Positions 43,812-56,215 of a stretch of 64,000 nucleotides of DNA are shown piece by piece. The notes under the pieces are model-generated. The model did no database searches and had not been told where the DNA came from. It worked only from the letters and a program-made list of their open reading frames with translations. This stretch comes from Eunapius fragilis. Taxonomy: Eukaryota > Porifera > Demospongiae > Spongillida > Spongillidae. How positions within the stretch are numbered: the stretch's first letter is position 1; each line of letters begins with the position of its first letter. Position numbers and translations under genes: made by a program. The DNA lies in assembly GCA_963681505.1 (NCBI GenBank), contig OY811972.1:4556332-4620331 (forward strand), given 5' to 3'.

Positions 43812-46800
43812 ATGGCGAATACAGAGGAATTCCGTGAAGCCAGGCCCGGCGCACACGGTGCGGTTGGTGCGGCTTCAGTGGCGGACGCAGGATTTAAAGA
43901 AAGGGGGGGTTGTAGTGGAGGGGAAATCACCAAAAGGGGGAGGGTGCGGGAGGGGGATGTGCCCCCTCCCGCGCGAAGCGCGGAAGCTTTTGAAAACGTT
44001 AATTCGGTGTGCTAAAATGCATGAAAAAATTATGAGTTTTCAGCTAGCTGAGCATGCTCGTTACTTTTGAAGTATCATGACAGGGTAACTTAATTCTGCA
44101 GTACATATACATGCATGCAAAACATTCAGAAAAGTACTATTAATGTGCATGAGTTAGTCCATAAACAATGAGGCTTGGAACAATCTTCTTGGATGTTCTT
44201 GGATGAAAGCTTTGCACACTTCTTCAACCGGAATTCGTTCGGAGTAGTGCATAGCTATTATGGCAAGATCACTGAGACGCTGCTCTGTCATAATGGATCT
44301 AGTACAGGTCTTGATCCTCTTCATCAAGCTGAAGGAGCGTTCAGCTTCAGCACTAGAGATTGGCAATGTGCATCCAATCAACAGAAGACGATGGATGTTA
44401 GGGAATGAGTCTAAATCGCAGGTACTAAGTGCTTGAACAAGATTATTCGGAATCGTCTGCTCTTTATCTTTATTCAATAACATCTTGGCTCTCCACAATC
44501 CTTCCCACCGCCTAAGTTCACTTGGAAGAGACTTTGGAAAAGGTATATCAATTTCCCATTTTAACAAATTATCTAAGATGCTATCAGGGTACTTGCGTGT
44601 GGCAACCAGTATAGATGGCACAAGGTAGAAAAGATAATGCGTGTGATTTGTTTCATCTGCCTTGAATCGTTCCTCCATCTGCCCACAGAGATAGTCCAAG
44701 AAAGGAATGGCAACAGTTCTTTTGTAGTGCTCCATTGGGCTGCTACTGGGAGTGTTACTTCTATTCCTCTGTAGGGTGGTTATTCGAGGAACAGATTCTG
44801 TAGCTCCTACTTCATTTGCCAATTTTACAATCTCATCATACCATGCTGCAAAGCCTGTGTCAATCGTTTTCCTTGTTAATTCAAGGGTCTTCATCACTTC
44901 ATCTATGATTGCATACGCCTCTAACACATCTTGATCACGCTTCTGCAACTTTACTGAAAGCACCTGTACAATGTCCAAAGTATTCTTGGTAATAATAAAA
45001 ACTGCAATGTTTTGAAATGTTGTTAGTGAAGCCATCATCCCTTGTGCCTTTGCTAAAGTATCCTTATCCCAATCCCATGTGCCTAAGTCAGGATGTTGAT
45101 GAGGGTGAAGCGTGGCATCCAAAAATGTAACATATGCCACGTACATTTCGAGAAAAACCTCAAAGCAAGTGTGTCGTTCCACCCACCTTGTTTTGCACAG
45201 TCCCACTAGTTTAGTTCTGGAGCACGTAGGTAAATACACTTCTAGAATTTTTTCGAAAAATCTCTGCCTTTTCGGACTATTCGATAAGAATAGATAAGCT
45301 TCATTTATTGTACCTATAAGATTGCGAATTTCTTGAACTTGACAAGCTGAAGCAAGTGACAGGTTTAAGCAGTGACAGTAACAGTGGGTATAAAAAGCTA
45401 ATGGAGACACTTCTTTTATCTTAGCTTGTACCCCAGCTTTTTCTGAAGACATTACTGCTGCCCCATCATATGCTTGTCCTCTGATATTTGATGGATTGAG
45501 AGAAAGAGAAACACTGGTCAGGGATTCCAAAAGCTTAGTAGCTATAGCAGTGGCTGTGGCTCTTTCAAGGTGAAGGAAGTCAACAAGGCATTCATTTATT
45601 TGGGGATCCTTTGGTGTTAATAAGCTCACAAACCTCAAACATACTGATAGTATTTCTTGATTTGAATGCCTGTTTGTACATTCGTCAGCTATTATGGTGA
45701 AAGGTAAGTTCTGACTTCTAAGCTCTCCAGTTATCTTTTGCTTTATTTTAGTTGCGTAGACATGAATTAGATCATTTTGTATGGTTTTACTTGTGTATTT
45801 GGCATTTCTTTTTGCACAGCTCAGATGCTTTTGAAGAACACTGTTCTCCTTTGCCATTAACTGAAGGATGGCTACAAAATTTCCATGATTGATGTCTTCG
45901 TTGCTAAAGTCAACATTGTGATCCCTGTGTCCTCGGAAGGGCAATGTTTGCTTGGCTAGGAATTCAACAGCCATCACAAGTTGTCGCAGGATTTCATTAT
46001 TTTCTTTAACTTGCTGGTCACTTTGTGCCATTAAACGCACATCAATTCTCGAGTCAGGATTTCTGACGCCAAGTAAAAATAAGTCCGCTTGTTTAGTAGC
46101 ATGGCAATGCATTATACTTTTTTCATGGCAAGCCAAAATGCCATCTTTGCCGAGAGCCTTGTTATAGGGACTCTGATACACTGTAAGAACAAGACTACCT
46201 GGAGTAGCACCTAGGCTACCTCCTCTTTTTGGCTGTTCAGGGAAAAGGATGCAATACCTACAAATTCCCCCTTCAAGAACATTAGTGTACGAGAGCCATG
46301 GGAATTGTTCCATCCACCTGCGCTGAAACGTTACGTGCCATGTCTTTCCACCCTTAGTGACAGGGTGTGAATGGAGAGCAACACCAGTGGCAGCCGCAGG
46401 CTTGGTGTGACAAGTAAGATATTGCATTCTTTGTGCATTTGACAACTCACTTACTAGGCGTCTAAGTGTACCCCAACAGCCTTTTGCTGCTTGTACCACT
46501 ATTCCAAGGTCTGCACTAGTTGCTGCAACAACCTGCAGACTGTGTGATGGACCGGCTTGTTCATTTTGGACAGAATCACTTAAAGACGAACTGGTAGGGA
46601 CATTCGCCACATGTGATTCAGCTGCTTCTGCGACATCCAAATTGGAAGACGCTTCTGGTAAGATTGGTGTGACGATCACATCCAATTGAATTGATTCATC
46701 TGTATCCTTGTCTGCAATGGATCCGCAAAATTTTTTCACAGGGGGAACCGGGGAAGCGAGATCTTGTGCTTCTGTTGCCCTAGTATAAGTAATTTATGGT

Positions 46801-49314
46801 GCATTTGAAAAAGGTTCCATTAACATGCAGAGCTCTACAAGAAAACTGAACCTACAACCTCTCTGTGCTCATGATGCATTTACACCATAATCATCTCAAC
46901 AGTGGTTAGGTATTCGCTAAACATAGTCTACGGTAGACTATGTAATTAATCTCATTAGTTTACATAGTGCGTTTGTTGTGGTATTCTTGCTTACCTTTTG
47001 AACAAAGATGTTATTTTCATAGATTTCATGCTAGCTGCCATTTTCGAACACTTTTAATTTGTTATTTGACGCGTGGTTAATTAAATTTACTTATGCCGCA
47101 TTTTGCGTATTATGTAATAGGAGGAAAGGGGGGGTTGCAACCCCCCCAACCCCCCCCCCTCCGTCCGCCAGTGCGGCTTTGGCCGCACCAACTTTCGGTC
47201 CCAAAATGGGCGTGTCTAATATGTGGGCGTGTCTGATGCCATAATTCATAGTAGTACTTAACCATTAATGGATGCACAATTATCGATCGTCTATAACTAT
47301 TTGAACGTACGACATTACAAAATTACATAAATTCATAGTCGTACTTTTAATAACCATTGCATGAATTTCATGCTGTGCCAACCCTAAGCGTACAGTAATG
47401 AAGCTAATATGCAACTTCCGAGCATGCATTTAGCGCGCTCCGTAGGATTAAAAGCTATCTACGAAGCACAATGAGCCAGGTGAGATTAAGCTCTCACTGA
47501 TATCATCAACCTAGAGAACATCGCAGATGACTTTTGTCAGCAGTTCGCAGCATAGGACAAAGGTATTTGGCAATCCTTGATACTAGTAATGATAACCAAA
47601 GTCCCCTAATACTTAAAGAGCTTGAATCTTGATCAGTTTATTTGCTTTTGCCACACCCATGTTCGCATTGTCCGGTTACATATGATTCTATTTTTGCATC
47701 TTATAGAACATGGGCCGTGCATGTGCTTCGAAAGAAAACGTCAACACACGCGCGCACGCGCACGCGCCTTGCATGGGCCACGCCCACACTAATATTTAAT
47801 AATTAGCCGCACCAACTTTGGACCGAGTGCGCCGGGCCTGGAAGCGGTGGCTTATTCTCTTCTGTGTGTTAATCAACAGAACCTTGTATTGAAGGCTAAG
47901 CAAGAGGAAGCACTATTTCATTTGTACAGTGGTCGGGATGTGTTCGCTTGGTTTCCTACAGGGTACGGGAAGTCGATTTGCTACCAACTGATACCATTCA
48001 TGTTTGATTTCAAACTGAAGCGAACCACTGTTCCACAAGCGGAACGAAGTGTAGTGCTAGTTATTTCACCACTCGTTTCCCTGATGGTTGACCAGGTGTC
48101 TGGGTTACAGACGAGGGGTGTACCTGCTGCAATTCTCTCTGGAAATACTGGTAAGTAGGTCCATCGATACCTGGAGCATTCTTAGCTAGTTGGCTATATA
48201 GATTTAAATGTTTGGTTGAGGTGCAATTTGCTCAATTTGTGTAGATGTGGACAAAGAACTACTTGCTACAGAGAGAGATGTGTTTCTTGGTCGTTTTCAT
48301 CTGCTGTACAGTGCTCCGGAGGCCATATTTGGTACAGACTACACATGGAGACAACTTTTTGTCTGCCCTCCTCTGTCTGATACTGTAGTGGCAGTTGCTG
48401 TTGATGAAGCACACTGTGTATTCAAGTGGTAAGTGGCATGAAATAAATTAGTATTCATAACAAGTGCTACTAATATTGACAGGAGCAAAGACTTTCGCCC
48501 TTCGTATGGTGCACTAAGGGAGCTAAGGTCTTTTGTGCCATGTTGTGCTCCAATGCTTGCTACCACAGCAACGGTGACTAGCTTGATGAGGGACGACATA
48601 ATTGACAAGCTAGATATGGCTGGCTGTTGTGTAGTATCTGAGTCTCCTGACAAGCCAAACATTTGCTATGAAGTGGTAAGAAAGAAGACCATTGAGGAGG
48701 ACTTTGAATGTTTGGTCAAAGACGTAGCTGAAAATGGCATCAAAGCTCAGAGAGTTGTGGTGTACTGTCAATCTCTCGATATGTGTGCATCTTTATATGC
48801 TCACTTTCTCCATTCCCTACGAGATGCCAGCTACTACCCACCAGGAGCAGAACAGATCAGTGACAATTGCCTATTTGGAATGTTCCATTCCTGTACGGAT
48901 GAGCACAATAAAAAGGTGATAATGACCAGTCTTAGTCACAGGGATGGTACCATTAGAGTGGTGTTTGCAACAATGGCTCTGGGAATGGGGGTGGACTTCA
49001 AGAACTTGGACTACATCATTCATTATGGTGCTCCTCGGTCTCTTGAAGACTACATGCAGGAGAGTGGCAGAGCTGGCAGAGATCACCAACAATCTATGTC
49101 CAGAATTTACTGGAAACCAGTTGAAGTTCCTCTGTATGCAGACCAGAGTGTTCACCGTAATGTGGAATTAAAAGCCGTGAGAGACTATCTTGAGAATACT
49201 GAGCTTTGTCGGAGATTCATCTTGCTCAGGTACTTTGATCCAGTTGTGGCGATGTCCCTGGGACCCCGTAACAGGGAACTGTGCTGTGACAATTGCCGAG
49301 GCAATTTTCAGTGA
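43812..49314 (+). CDS. RecQ-like DNA helicase of element B, exon 1 split by nested transposons
   Basis: Exon 1 starts at ATG 43812 (MANTEEFREA) and is interrupted at 43840 by the MITE/hAT. It resumes after the GAAGC duplication at 47846 and ends at 48150 (donor CTG/GTAAGT). Exon 2 is 48245-48428 and exon 3 is 48483-49314, giving 449 residues in frame without the insertion. Motifs: FPTGYGKSICYQL (Walker A), VISPLVSLMVDQV, VDEAHC (Walker B), ATTATVTS, VVVYCQS, GMGVDF, QESGRAGRD, and the RecQ zinc site CRRFILLRYF...CCDNC. Short for a RecQ protein (no HRDC). In its present state the gene cannot give the full protein unless the insert is spliced or excised. It probably unwinds transposon or target DNA during transposition (inference). 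Confidence 0.88.
43876..47171. mobile_element. hAT transposon, 3.3 kb, apparently autonomous
   Basis: The left end CAGTGGCGGACGCAGG and right end (reverse complement CTGGCGGACGGAGG, two bases short) are hAT termini with G-run subterminals. The 8-bp duplication TGCGGCTT is exact (43868-43875, 47172-47179). It carries one intact transposase gene on the minus strand. Confidence 0.92.
44154..47041 (-). CDS. hAT-family transposase (2 exons, 890 aa)
   Basis: Exon 1 is 47041-46995 (MAASMKSMKITSLFK, donor AG/GTAAGC). Exon 2 is 46779-44154, entered after ACTAG in phase 2. Features: a Cys-containing TTF/ZMYM1-like N-terminal region (WHVTFQRRWMEQFPWL, ICRYCILFPEQ), then the RNase H-fold core with ADEC (first Asp), AYDGAAVMS (second Asp) and a helical insertion with HCYCHCLNL, then SSAEAERSFS (catalytic Glu) in the hATC dimerisation domain (LLLIGCTLPISSAEAERSFS). 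No stop or frameshift interrupts it, so it could be active. It acts in the nucleus, excising and inserting by cut-and-paste with 8-bp duplications, consistent with its own flanks. Confidence 0.93.
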
Positions 49315-49603
49315 AGATACATCCCTCTATTACAACTGCACACCAACACCTCCATTTAGCACCTGTACACTAACATCTGCACACTAACACCTCCCTCTAC
49401 TACTGACATCTCCCTCCATCACATGCACTCTGACACCTTCATCTACATGTGTCACCTGCGCACTGACATCTCCCTCTATCACCGATACACTGACATTTCC
49501 TTCTGACATCTGCATAACACACTCAGGTACTCTCACATCAACATCAACTTAGCATCGGAAAACCAGTGAGTGTATATATGTTGTACGTGTATGCATGAGG
49601 CCA

Positions 49604-52600
49604 TCAGTAGTCTACCTCATCTACATCTATTGAATTATCTTCCTCATGATTCTCATTCTCACTATCCGAGTCTGGTCGTGTTTCAAGGATGTTACTATAC
49701 TGTTTAGCCTTCTCTGCTATCCACTTTATCATTTTTTCTCTATCTATTGTATGTAAAGGATTTGGAGAAAATTCGGGAAACTTGGAGTGATATCTGTTTT
49801 CAATTGCCTCAAGCACTCTGGCCTTTAGCACAACTTCAACAACCATCTTAACGTCTTTCTCATCTGCCCTCCTGCTGTGAGCTGTTGCGTCGGGATGGAT
49901 GCCAGTTTGTTTGTCAAAGGCTAGAGCAAGTCTCTCAAGGGATGACACTGCCCTTGCTGCACGAGTGCTGGCTAACTCGGTGAAGTTAGCTCCCATGTTT
50001 GCAATGATTTCTTTGTACAGCTTGTTGATGTGCTCGTTGTGGAGGTCACAAGGTATGTTTTGCCCTTTGCCTCCATGTGTGTTGACAAACCATCCCCACA
50101 TCAGTTGGTGCACAAGGTATGGCTGGAGAGTGACCAGTTGAAACTGCAGCCTAAGAGCCTCAATTGCATATTTGGTCTTTTTCTCAGCATGGAAGTGTAG
50201 CATAAACAGCTTCCAACACCTCACTACACGTTCACCGTCTCCTTCTTTCCAAGCATCAATGAAAAGGTATACTAGAGCGGTAAAATGACATAGAACACGT
50301 ACATAGTTGTGCACTCCATCTCCAGTGTCTGCCACAGACTCATTTAAGAAGGCCTCTGGGATAACAGCTAACTTCTTTACCACCTTCACTGCCACGTCCT
50401 CCAACAAAGTCTGGTTGATCTCTACACCCTTAATGTCATTGTTTGGTCCTTCAATGCTTAACTCCTTACATGCAGCTGCCACTATGTGTCCCTTGAACAC
50501 AGTGAATAATGCATCCTGACATGCATGCATCTCTTCCTTGGGCTTTCTTGCTTTAGGCAAGCGTCCAAGTCGGGTGAACAGTTGGTACAGTGAGCCATAG
50601 TCTCGTGGACTGATCTTGAAAAGTTTTTGCCATATCAGCTACAGATAGTAAAGGTACAGTCATTTAGACATATATGTTTACTGAAAGTATTACTTACCAT
50701 CATGAAATTCATGACACAGTGCCAGTCTTCTACACATGGCTCAAGCTGTTCAAGTCGGCCCTCGCGTGTATTTGAGCACATCACATGACGTTTTGCACCC
50801 CGTTCTCTCTCACATGTGACATGGTCACCCCCTGTAAGAACAACATGGTTGTATGTTGGTCCTAGGTATGAAGCCATTACTCTCATTATGTGCACCATGT
50901 CACTGCTCTTCATCTCATTTTTGTGCAGCACATCCAACACAATCACCTCGGACTTGTCTGCCATATTGTCACTGTAGGTGTGCGGAATATGGGTGACAAC
51001 AAACTTTTTCAGCTTGCTCATGTCCTTTATATAATCACATATGATTCTACCAACAAGCACTTCCATGTCATGCTGGACAACCTTCATGTCTTCAAGGGAT
51101 GGAAGAAAACAGTCTACATTTACTGATGTGAGGCTTTGTGTGGAGAACACAGGCAGAGGAGCAGGAGGTGGGATGCGAGCCTTGATTACCAGTAGGCTGA
51201 ACATGTGTCTAAGCTGCCCATGGTGGTCACTCCTGATGTCTCGTACATTGCACTGCTTGTCCACATTGTCACCAACATACTTAACAAAAGCCCCTTCTTT
51301 TAGCCATTTGTCCATCATTTTTGTATGCTGTTTGCTAATTTCGTCCACTCGCTTGAGGATGGCATTGTAGCTGAGGGTGACGTTGAGATGATTTAGCCTT
51401 GTCCAAGCCTGTAATAAAACATACGCTATCAGTAATGTTGTTGTGTATGAACTACATTATCAAGTTGCATTCACACACATACCTTCTTGGAATTCTAGTG
51501 GAAAAGAGAGCACTGGATATGTAGGACTGCAATCCACACATCTGTCTGTTGCGCTCCTTCAGCAGAATTGCCACAGCTGTGCACAAGCTTGGGTAATGTG
51601 AATCCCCTTTCTTTTGCTTGTTCCTATGGTCTGAGCATGTGACAATGGAATCGTGTATGATGTGGAATAGTGTGGGTGCCTTGAAATTGAGCTCAGAAAT
51701 GATCTCATTCCAGGAGAAGCTCTCAGCCTGCTCCAGGGACATATGGCGGAACAGTGACACTGGCTGTGCTTTTTTTTTGCACAACAAGGAACACTCTTTG
51801 TTGACCATACTGGACACTTTGGACACAGCCTCTTGTCTAAGTCGAGGATTGGCAAAAAGAGCCCTGCAAATAGACTTCACATTGCCGCCAGCCAGTGCCT
51901 TGGCAACCTTTTCAAACTCAGGACTCACAATTATCATCACATCAGCAGCCTTTGTACGTGAGTACACTGAAATCTGTGACATTATGTGTGTTATGATTGT
52001 ATCATGTTTATAACTTGCTTACTTTGATTGGTGTAGGAGCTGTAGCATCTGTCGTACTGTTGTGACATGTGTCTATCACTGTTGAGCTTGCATCACCTAT
52101 ATGTAAGGCTGTATGTGGCTCATGAATACTTCCATGCACAGTTCCTACCTTCTGCAGGATTCTGTGAAAGGTTTGAGACGCCTACCACATCTACCTCTTG
52201 TTCTCTGTGACCATCTGTAATGCCTACCACATCTATCTCTTGTTCTCTGGGACCATCTGTAATGCACTCTGTACCAGCTTGAGAATTACAACTGTCACTC
52301 AGTGGCATGGCAGTACAATCATCTGTATGTGCTGTTGTGGTAACATTACTGAATGAAACTATTAATAATTCTTCTTGGAATTCTAGTGGAAAAGAGAGCA
52401 CTGGATATGTAGGACTGCAATCCACACATCTGTCTGTTGCGCTCCTTCAGCAGAATTGCCACAGCTGTGCACAAGCTTGGGTAATGTGAATCCCCTTTCT
52501 TTTGCTTGTTCCTATGGTCTGAGCATGTGACAATGGAATCGTGTATGATGTGGAATAGTGTGGGTGCCTTGAAATTGAGCTCAGAAATGATCTCATTCCA

Positions 52601-53694
52601 GGAGAAGCTCTCAGCCTGCTCCAGGGACATATGGCGGAACAGTGACACTGGCTGTGCTTTTTTTTTGCACAACAAGGAACACTCTTTGTTGACCATACTG
52701 GACACTTTGGACACAGCCTCTTGTCTAAGTCGAGGATTGGCAAAAAGAGCCCTGCAAATAGACTTCACATTGCCGCCAGCCAGTGCCTTGGCAACCTTTT
52801 CAAACTCAGGACTCACAATTATCATCACATCAGCAGCCTTTGTACGTGAGTACACTGAAATCTGTGACATTATGTGTGTTATGATTGTATCATGTTTATA
52901 ACTTGCTTACTTTGATTGGTGTAGGAGCTGTAGCATCTGTCGTACTGTTGTGACATGTGTCTATCACTGTTGAGCTTGCATCACCTATATGTAAGGCTGT
53001 ATGTGGCTCATGAATACTTCCATGCACAGTTCCTACCTTCTGCAGGATTCTGTGAAAGGTTTGAGACGCCTACCACATCTACCTCTTGTTCTCTGTGACC
53101 ATCTGTAATGCCTACCACATCTATCTCTTGTTCTCTGGGACCATCTGTAATGCACTCTGTACCAGCTTGAGAATTACAACTGTCACTCAGTGGCATGGCA
53201 GTACAATCATCTGTATGTGCTGTTGTGGTAACATTACTGAATGAAACTATTAATAATTCATGTTTTGTCTTACAGTTGTCACAATTAGGATAAGTAAGCC
53301 TTCTTCCGGGGTGCTCAGGAGTCGGCCGCTTAGCCACAGGTCTGCACTGCCTAGTGTGAGGAGATGCCCCAGGGCCACTTGTATCCTTGGTTCTCTTATT
53401 TGTGACCTGGACTAGTGAACCCATGGCACTACCAGTGGCAATGAGAGTGTCTTTATTTTTTTCATAGCTAGCCTTGGCTGTTGTTCTAAAATACTCTGCT
53501 GACACAAGTTTGTTTTTGCAAGACCTGCACATGAATCTGGACAAACCATCGTCTGGAGCCACTGGGACATCGGCAAGCTTGCTGAGCCTGTCTGCAAGAT
53601 CGGATGCCAAAGATTCCCTTGAAAAGAGTGCAACACAATGTGTAGGAGACACAACACTGCCACATATCCTGCAAGACTTTGACGTCGTCGCCAT
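49604..53694 (-). CDS. Zinc-finger / DUF6589 protein of element B (5 exons, about 990 aa)
   Basis: Exons: 53694-53037, 52984-52911, 51973-51479, 51408-50698, 50638-49604. The N-terminus CRICGSVVSPTHC...FMCRSCKNKL is a C2-C2 treble-clef finger like the ZAD domain. The core carries GGDHVTCERERGAKR followed by EDWHCVMNFMM, the GDxxT...DWH signature of DUF6589 proteins, and continues with SPRDYGSLYQLFTRLGR. The C-terminus is acidic. It is the best candidate for the transposase or its DNA-binding partner; the conserved Asp residues could be catalytic (inference). The gene contains an 888-bp tandem duplication that repeats part of exon 1, exon 2 and exon 3; only one exon 3 copy keeps its donor. The exon 3/4 junction has two workable solutions. 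Confidence 0.78.
51483..53258. repeat. 888-bp tandem duplication inside the DUF6589 gene
   Basis: 51483-52370 and 52371-53258 appear identical along their length. The breakpoint lies in the last bases of exon 3, so the upstream copy (in gene order) loses its donor and reads into a stop (RRIINSFIQ). Splicing from exon 2 directly to the downstream exon 3 copy would still give a full protein. Confidence 0.93.
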
Positions 53695-53927
53695 ACTACG
53701 CGTAGCTATGTATTTTGTGCACGTGCGTGATATGATTTTAATTGAAAACGGAAAAACTTTAGACCGCTAGCGAGTTAGTTTACGGAAAGGTTTACAAGCA
53801 AAATATACGATTACCACTTTTTCTGGTAATGGCCAGCGCATGCGCACTAACAGAGTTGCAATGGATACCAGGCCGTCTTTTTTCCCAAACTTTAATTGAC
53901 GGCCTGGGGACGAGGCTAACTTCCGAT

Positions 53928-55381
53928 GTACGTGGGAAATAAGAAGAAACAATATTCTAGCGACTGCTCCTTCATCTTTGCTTTGCAATCTTCATCGAAA
54001 GGACAGTGAAAATTCAACCCATCAGTCATAATTTATGCAACCATGTCAAACCGAGTAAAACTGTTTGTATAACTTCCAACGGCGAGTATCAATAAATTCA
54101 TTAATACCAAGCACAAGAAAAATGACCAATGGAAATATACAATACAGTGTGATGTTTAGAGGTAAAGCGTACTTCAACCTTCGTGCAAAAAAAAAAAGAT
54201 GAATAGCAACATTGAGGTGTATTGGATTTGTTTTATTCCTGTCACAAAGGTTATACCTGCTAAAAACCATGCGTTATTCATTTGTGCTACACTTAATTTA
54301 TTTATTTTATGTCAGGACTAGTAAAAGTCTAAATCTTTTTGTGCGCTTTATTTTCTAAGCATCTCCACCACTCACGTGGCCAAAACACTGGCCATGCACT
54401 GGTTCAGTTTTCCCGCCCTCCTTTGGATCCGCCGCCCCTGCTGTTCTGAGTTTGAAGGCAGCGCAGGAGGAAAAGTATAGTGAAAAATGTCTAGAACAAT
54501 TGTCATCAGTTGATTAGTTTTCTCCTGGCTATTTCAAGATACAGCAATAACATTTCGTAAAATGTACTCACCACCCTAGTTTCAGTTATACATACCCGTT
54601 ATAATATTAACGATCGTGCATGGGATATAGGATTGCTCTGCATCGGTGATGGATAGATGAGTTTTATGAGAACATTCAACAAGAGTTTTGTACAACGATC
54701 AGGCTTGGAAGGCGATCCGGAATAATCTAAAATCCTAACTCTGGGTCACTGAATACTAATATACCGTGGTTCCAGATCCATGGGATATAATGGCAGGTGC
54801 TCACTGGATCCGGGACAAACATTTGCTGCGAAAAAGATTCGGTCAAACCAGTGGATTCCGAAAACCAATTATCGTACCTTGTTTTGGTGAACAATTACAC
54901 CAATGAATGAGCCTTATTTGCGGGTAGTAAGAAGTGCTTCTTAGCAGGTCACCTCCTCGATCAATAGTCCAATGTGTTCTCTACACAACCACACGAAAAT
55001 ACCGTAAAGGCGGTACCGACTATTAACAATAGAAGGATATGCTGCAGCATCTACTGTAGTAACGCGAGGATGAATTTCACCTTTATGATGAACTAGCTAG
55101 TTTTTCAGTGCGAAAATATAAATGTGTGATGACTTTATACTGCAGCATGCATACAATACCGTCAACAAACCTTTGACATTATGTTTTGCACAGTACGTGA
55201 CATTCTGAAAAGCTCATCACAGTATACCATATACTCGCATCATGACATCATATACTCATATACACATATACTCGCATCATGACATCAATATTGAAATGTG
55301 TAGATCATACATCATATCAGTACACTCGAAGTTGTATACACACAGTACACTCGGAGTTGAAATGTCTAGATTACACAACAC
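53928..55381. other. Element A interior, no gene seen
   Basis: Unique AT-rich sequence. GGATCCGCCGCCCCTG at 54425-54440 resembles a lone hAT end. No exon with splice support. Confidence 0.45.
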
Positions 55382-55386
55382 ATAAC

Positions 55387-55628
55387 TGTAGTAATGTGGG
55401 ACAATGTGGCGGTCCCATTGTGTGTCTGGGCCGCGCCGGCCGGGGCGCAAGCCAGCCACAGCCGGCCATAGAACAGTCTGGATGTGATGCACGTGTATAT
55501 ATTGTATGTTTGCACGTGTGTTATTCGAGTTGTTTGCCCCTGGCTGGAGACTGCCCAGCACGTCCTCGTGGCTGCACCATGCAGCTACGTGCGGCTGCGT
55601 GCGCTAACAGTCACCTCGCGATACCACA
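55387..55628 (+). repeat. 5' LTR
   Basis: TGTAGTAATGTGGGACAATG onward; GC-rich centre (GGGCCGCGCCGGCCGGGGCG). Differs from the 3' LTR at a handful of positions, indicating some age. Confidence 0.93.
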
Positions 55629-55629
55629 T

Positions 55630-55641
55630 TGGCGACGAGGG
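55630..55641 (+). promoter_or_regulatory. Primer binding site
   Basis: TGGCGACGAGG directly after the LTR is complementary to the 3' end of animal tRNA-Ser(GCT) including CCA (11 matches, tRNA recalled from memory). Confidence 0.75.
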
Positions 55642-55804
55642 TAAAACACCTAGCCACTAAGATCCCAGCCCTTCGGAGAGAGGAGGGGTAGGACCCCAGC
55701 TGTCCGTAAGAGGACAAACGCTCCCAGCGCCTGGGAAGAAAAGCTCCACCGCTGTAAAGGGGACCCGCCGCCGGGGATAACAAGCTGCCTGCCGCCGCGG
55801 AGGA

Positions 55805-56215
55805 CAAGTCACGCCTGTCACGCCTGTCGGAAGGCTCGTAACGTCAAGAGGACGATCCGCACAAGTTACGCCTGTCGGAAGGCTCGAAACGTCAAGAGGA
55901 CGATCCGCACAAGTCACGCCTGTCGGAAGGCTCGTAACGTCAAGAGGACGATCCGCACAAGTCACGCCTGTCGGAAGGCTCGTAACGTCAAGAGGACGAT
56001 CCGCACAAGTCACGCCTGTCGGAAGGCTCGTAACGTCAAGAGGACGATCCGCACAAGTCACGCCTGTCGGAAGGCTCGTAACGTCAAGAGGACGATCCGC
56101 ACAAGTCACGCCTGTCGGAAGGCTCGTAACGTCAAGAGGACGATCCGCACAAGTCACGCCTGTCGGAAGGCTCGTAACGTCAAGAGGACGATCCGCACAA
56201 GTCACGCCAGCAGCT
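55805..56215. repeat. 48-bp tandem repeat in the LTR element
   Basis: About 8.5 copies of a unit with CACGCCTGTCGGAAGGCTCG and AGAGGACGATCCGCACAAGT. Period divisible by three, hence a repetitive open frame on the minus strand that is not a gene. Confidence 0.95.

Larger units (their letters stand above)
43841..47840. mobile_element. MITE (about 696 bp net) inserted in helicase exon 1, itself split by a hAT
   Basis: TIR CAGGCCCGGCGCAC is perfect at both ends, and GAAGC flanks as a 5-bp duplication (43836-43840, 47841-47845). The inner part continues as inverted GGTGCGGC/GCCGCACC sequence. Its net length excludes the hAT and its duplication. Collapsing MITE plus one GAAGC leaves the helicase exon in frame. 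Confidence 0.85.
43647..53918. mobile_element. Element B: 10.3-kb DNA transposon with RecQ-like helicase and ZnF-DUF6589 genes
   Basis: Identical TIRs of about 98 bp start TAGCCTCGTCCCCAGGCC and contain an inner palindrome (AGGCCGTC/GACGGCCT). The 9-bp duplication ACTTCCGAT is exact on both sides (43638-43646, 53919-53927). Two genes converge from the two ends: the helicase (+) and the DUF6589 protein (-). The 9-bp duplication is Mutator-like, but I see no MULE transposase. Helicase-bearing Academ and Kolobok subgroups are known, but with 3-4 bp or TTAA targets. Superfamily therefore left open. TIR identity points to recent movement. Confidence 0.88.

Noticed and set aside
43647..53918. Naming element B as an Academ-H or Kolobok-H transposon
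   Set aside because: Gene content is suggestive, but the 9-bp target duplication does not fit the short targets I know for those groups; left unclassified.
55657..56205. 182-codon minus-strand repeat frame
   Set aside because: Antisense of 48-bp repeats inside the LTR element.
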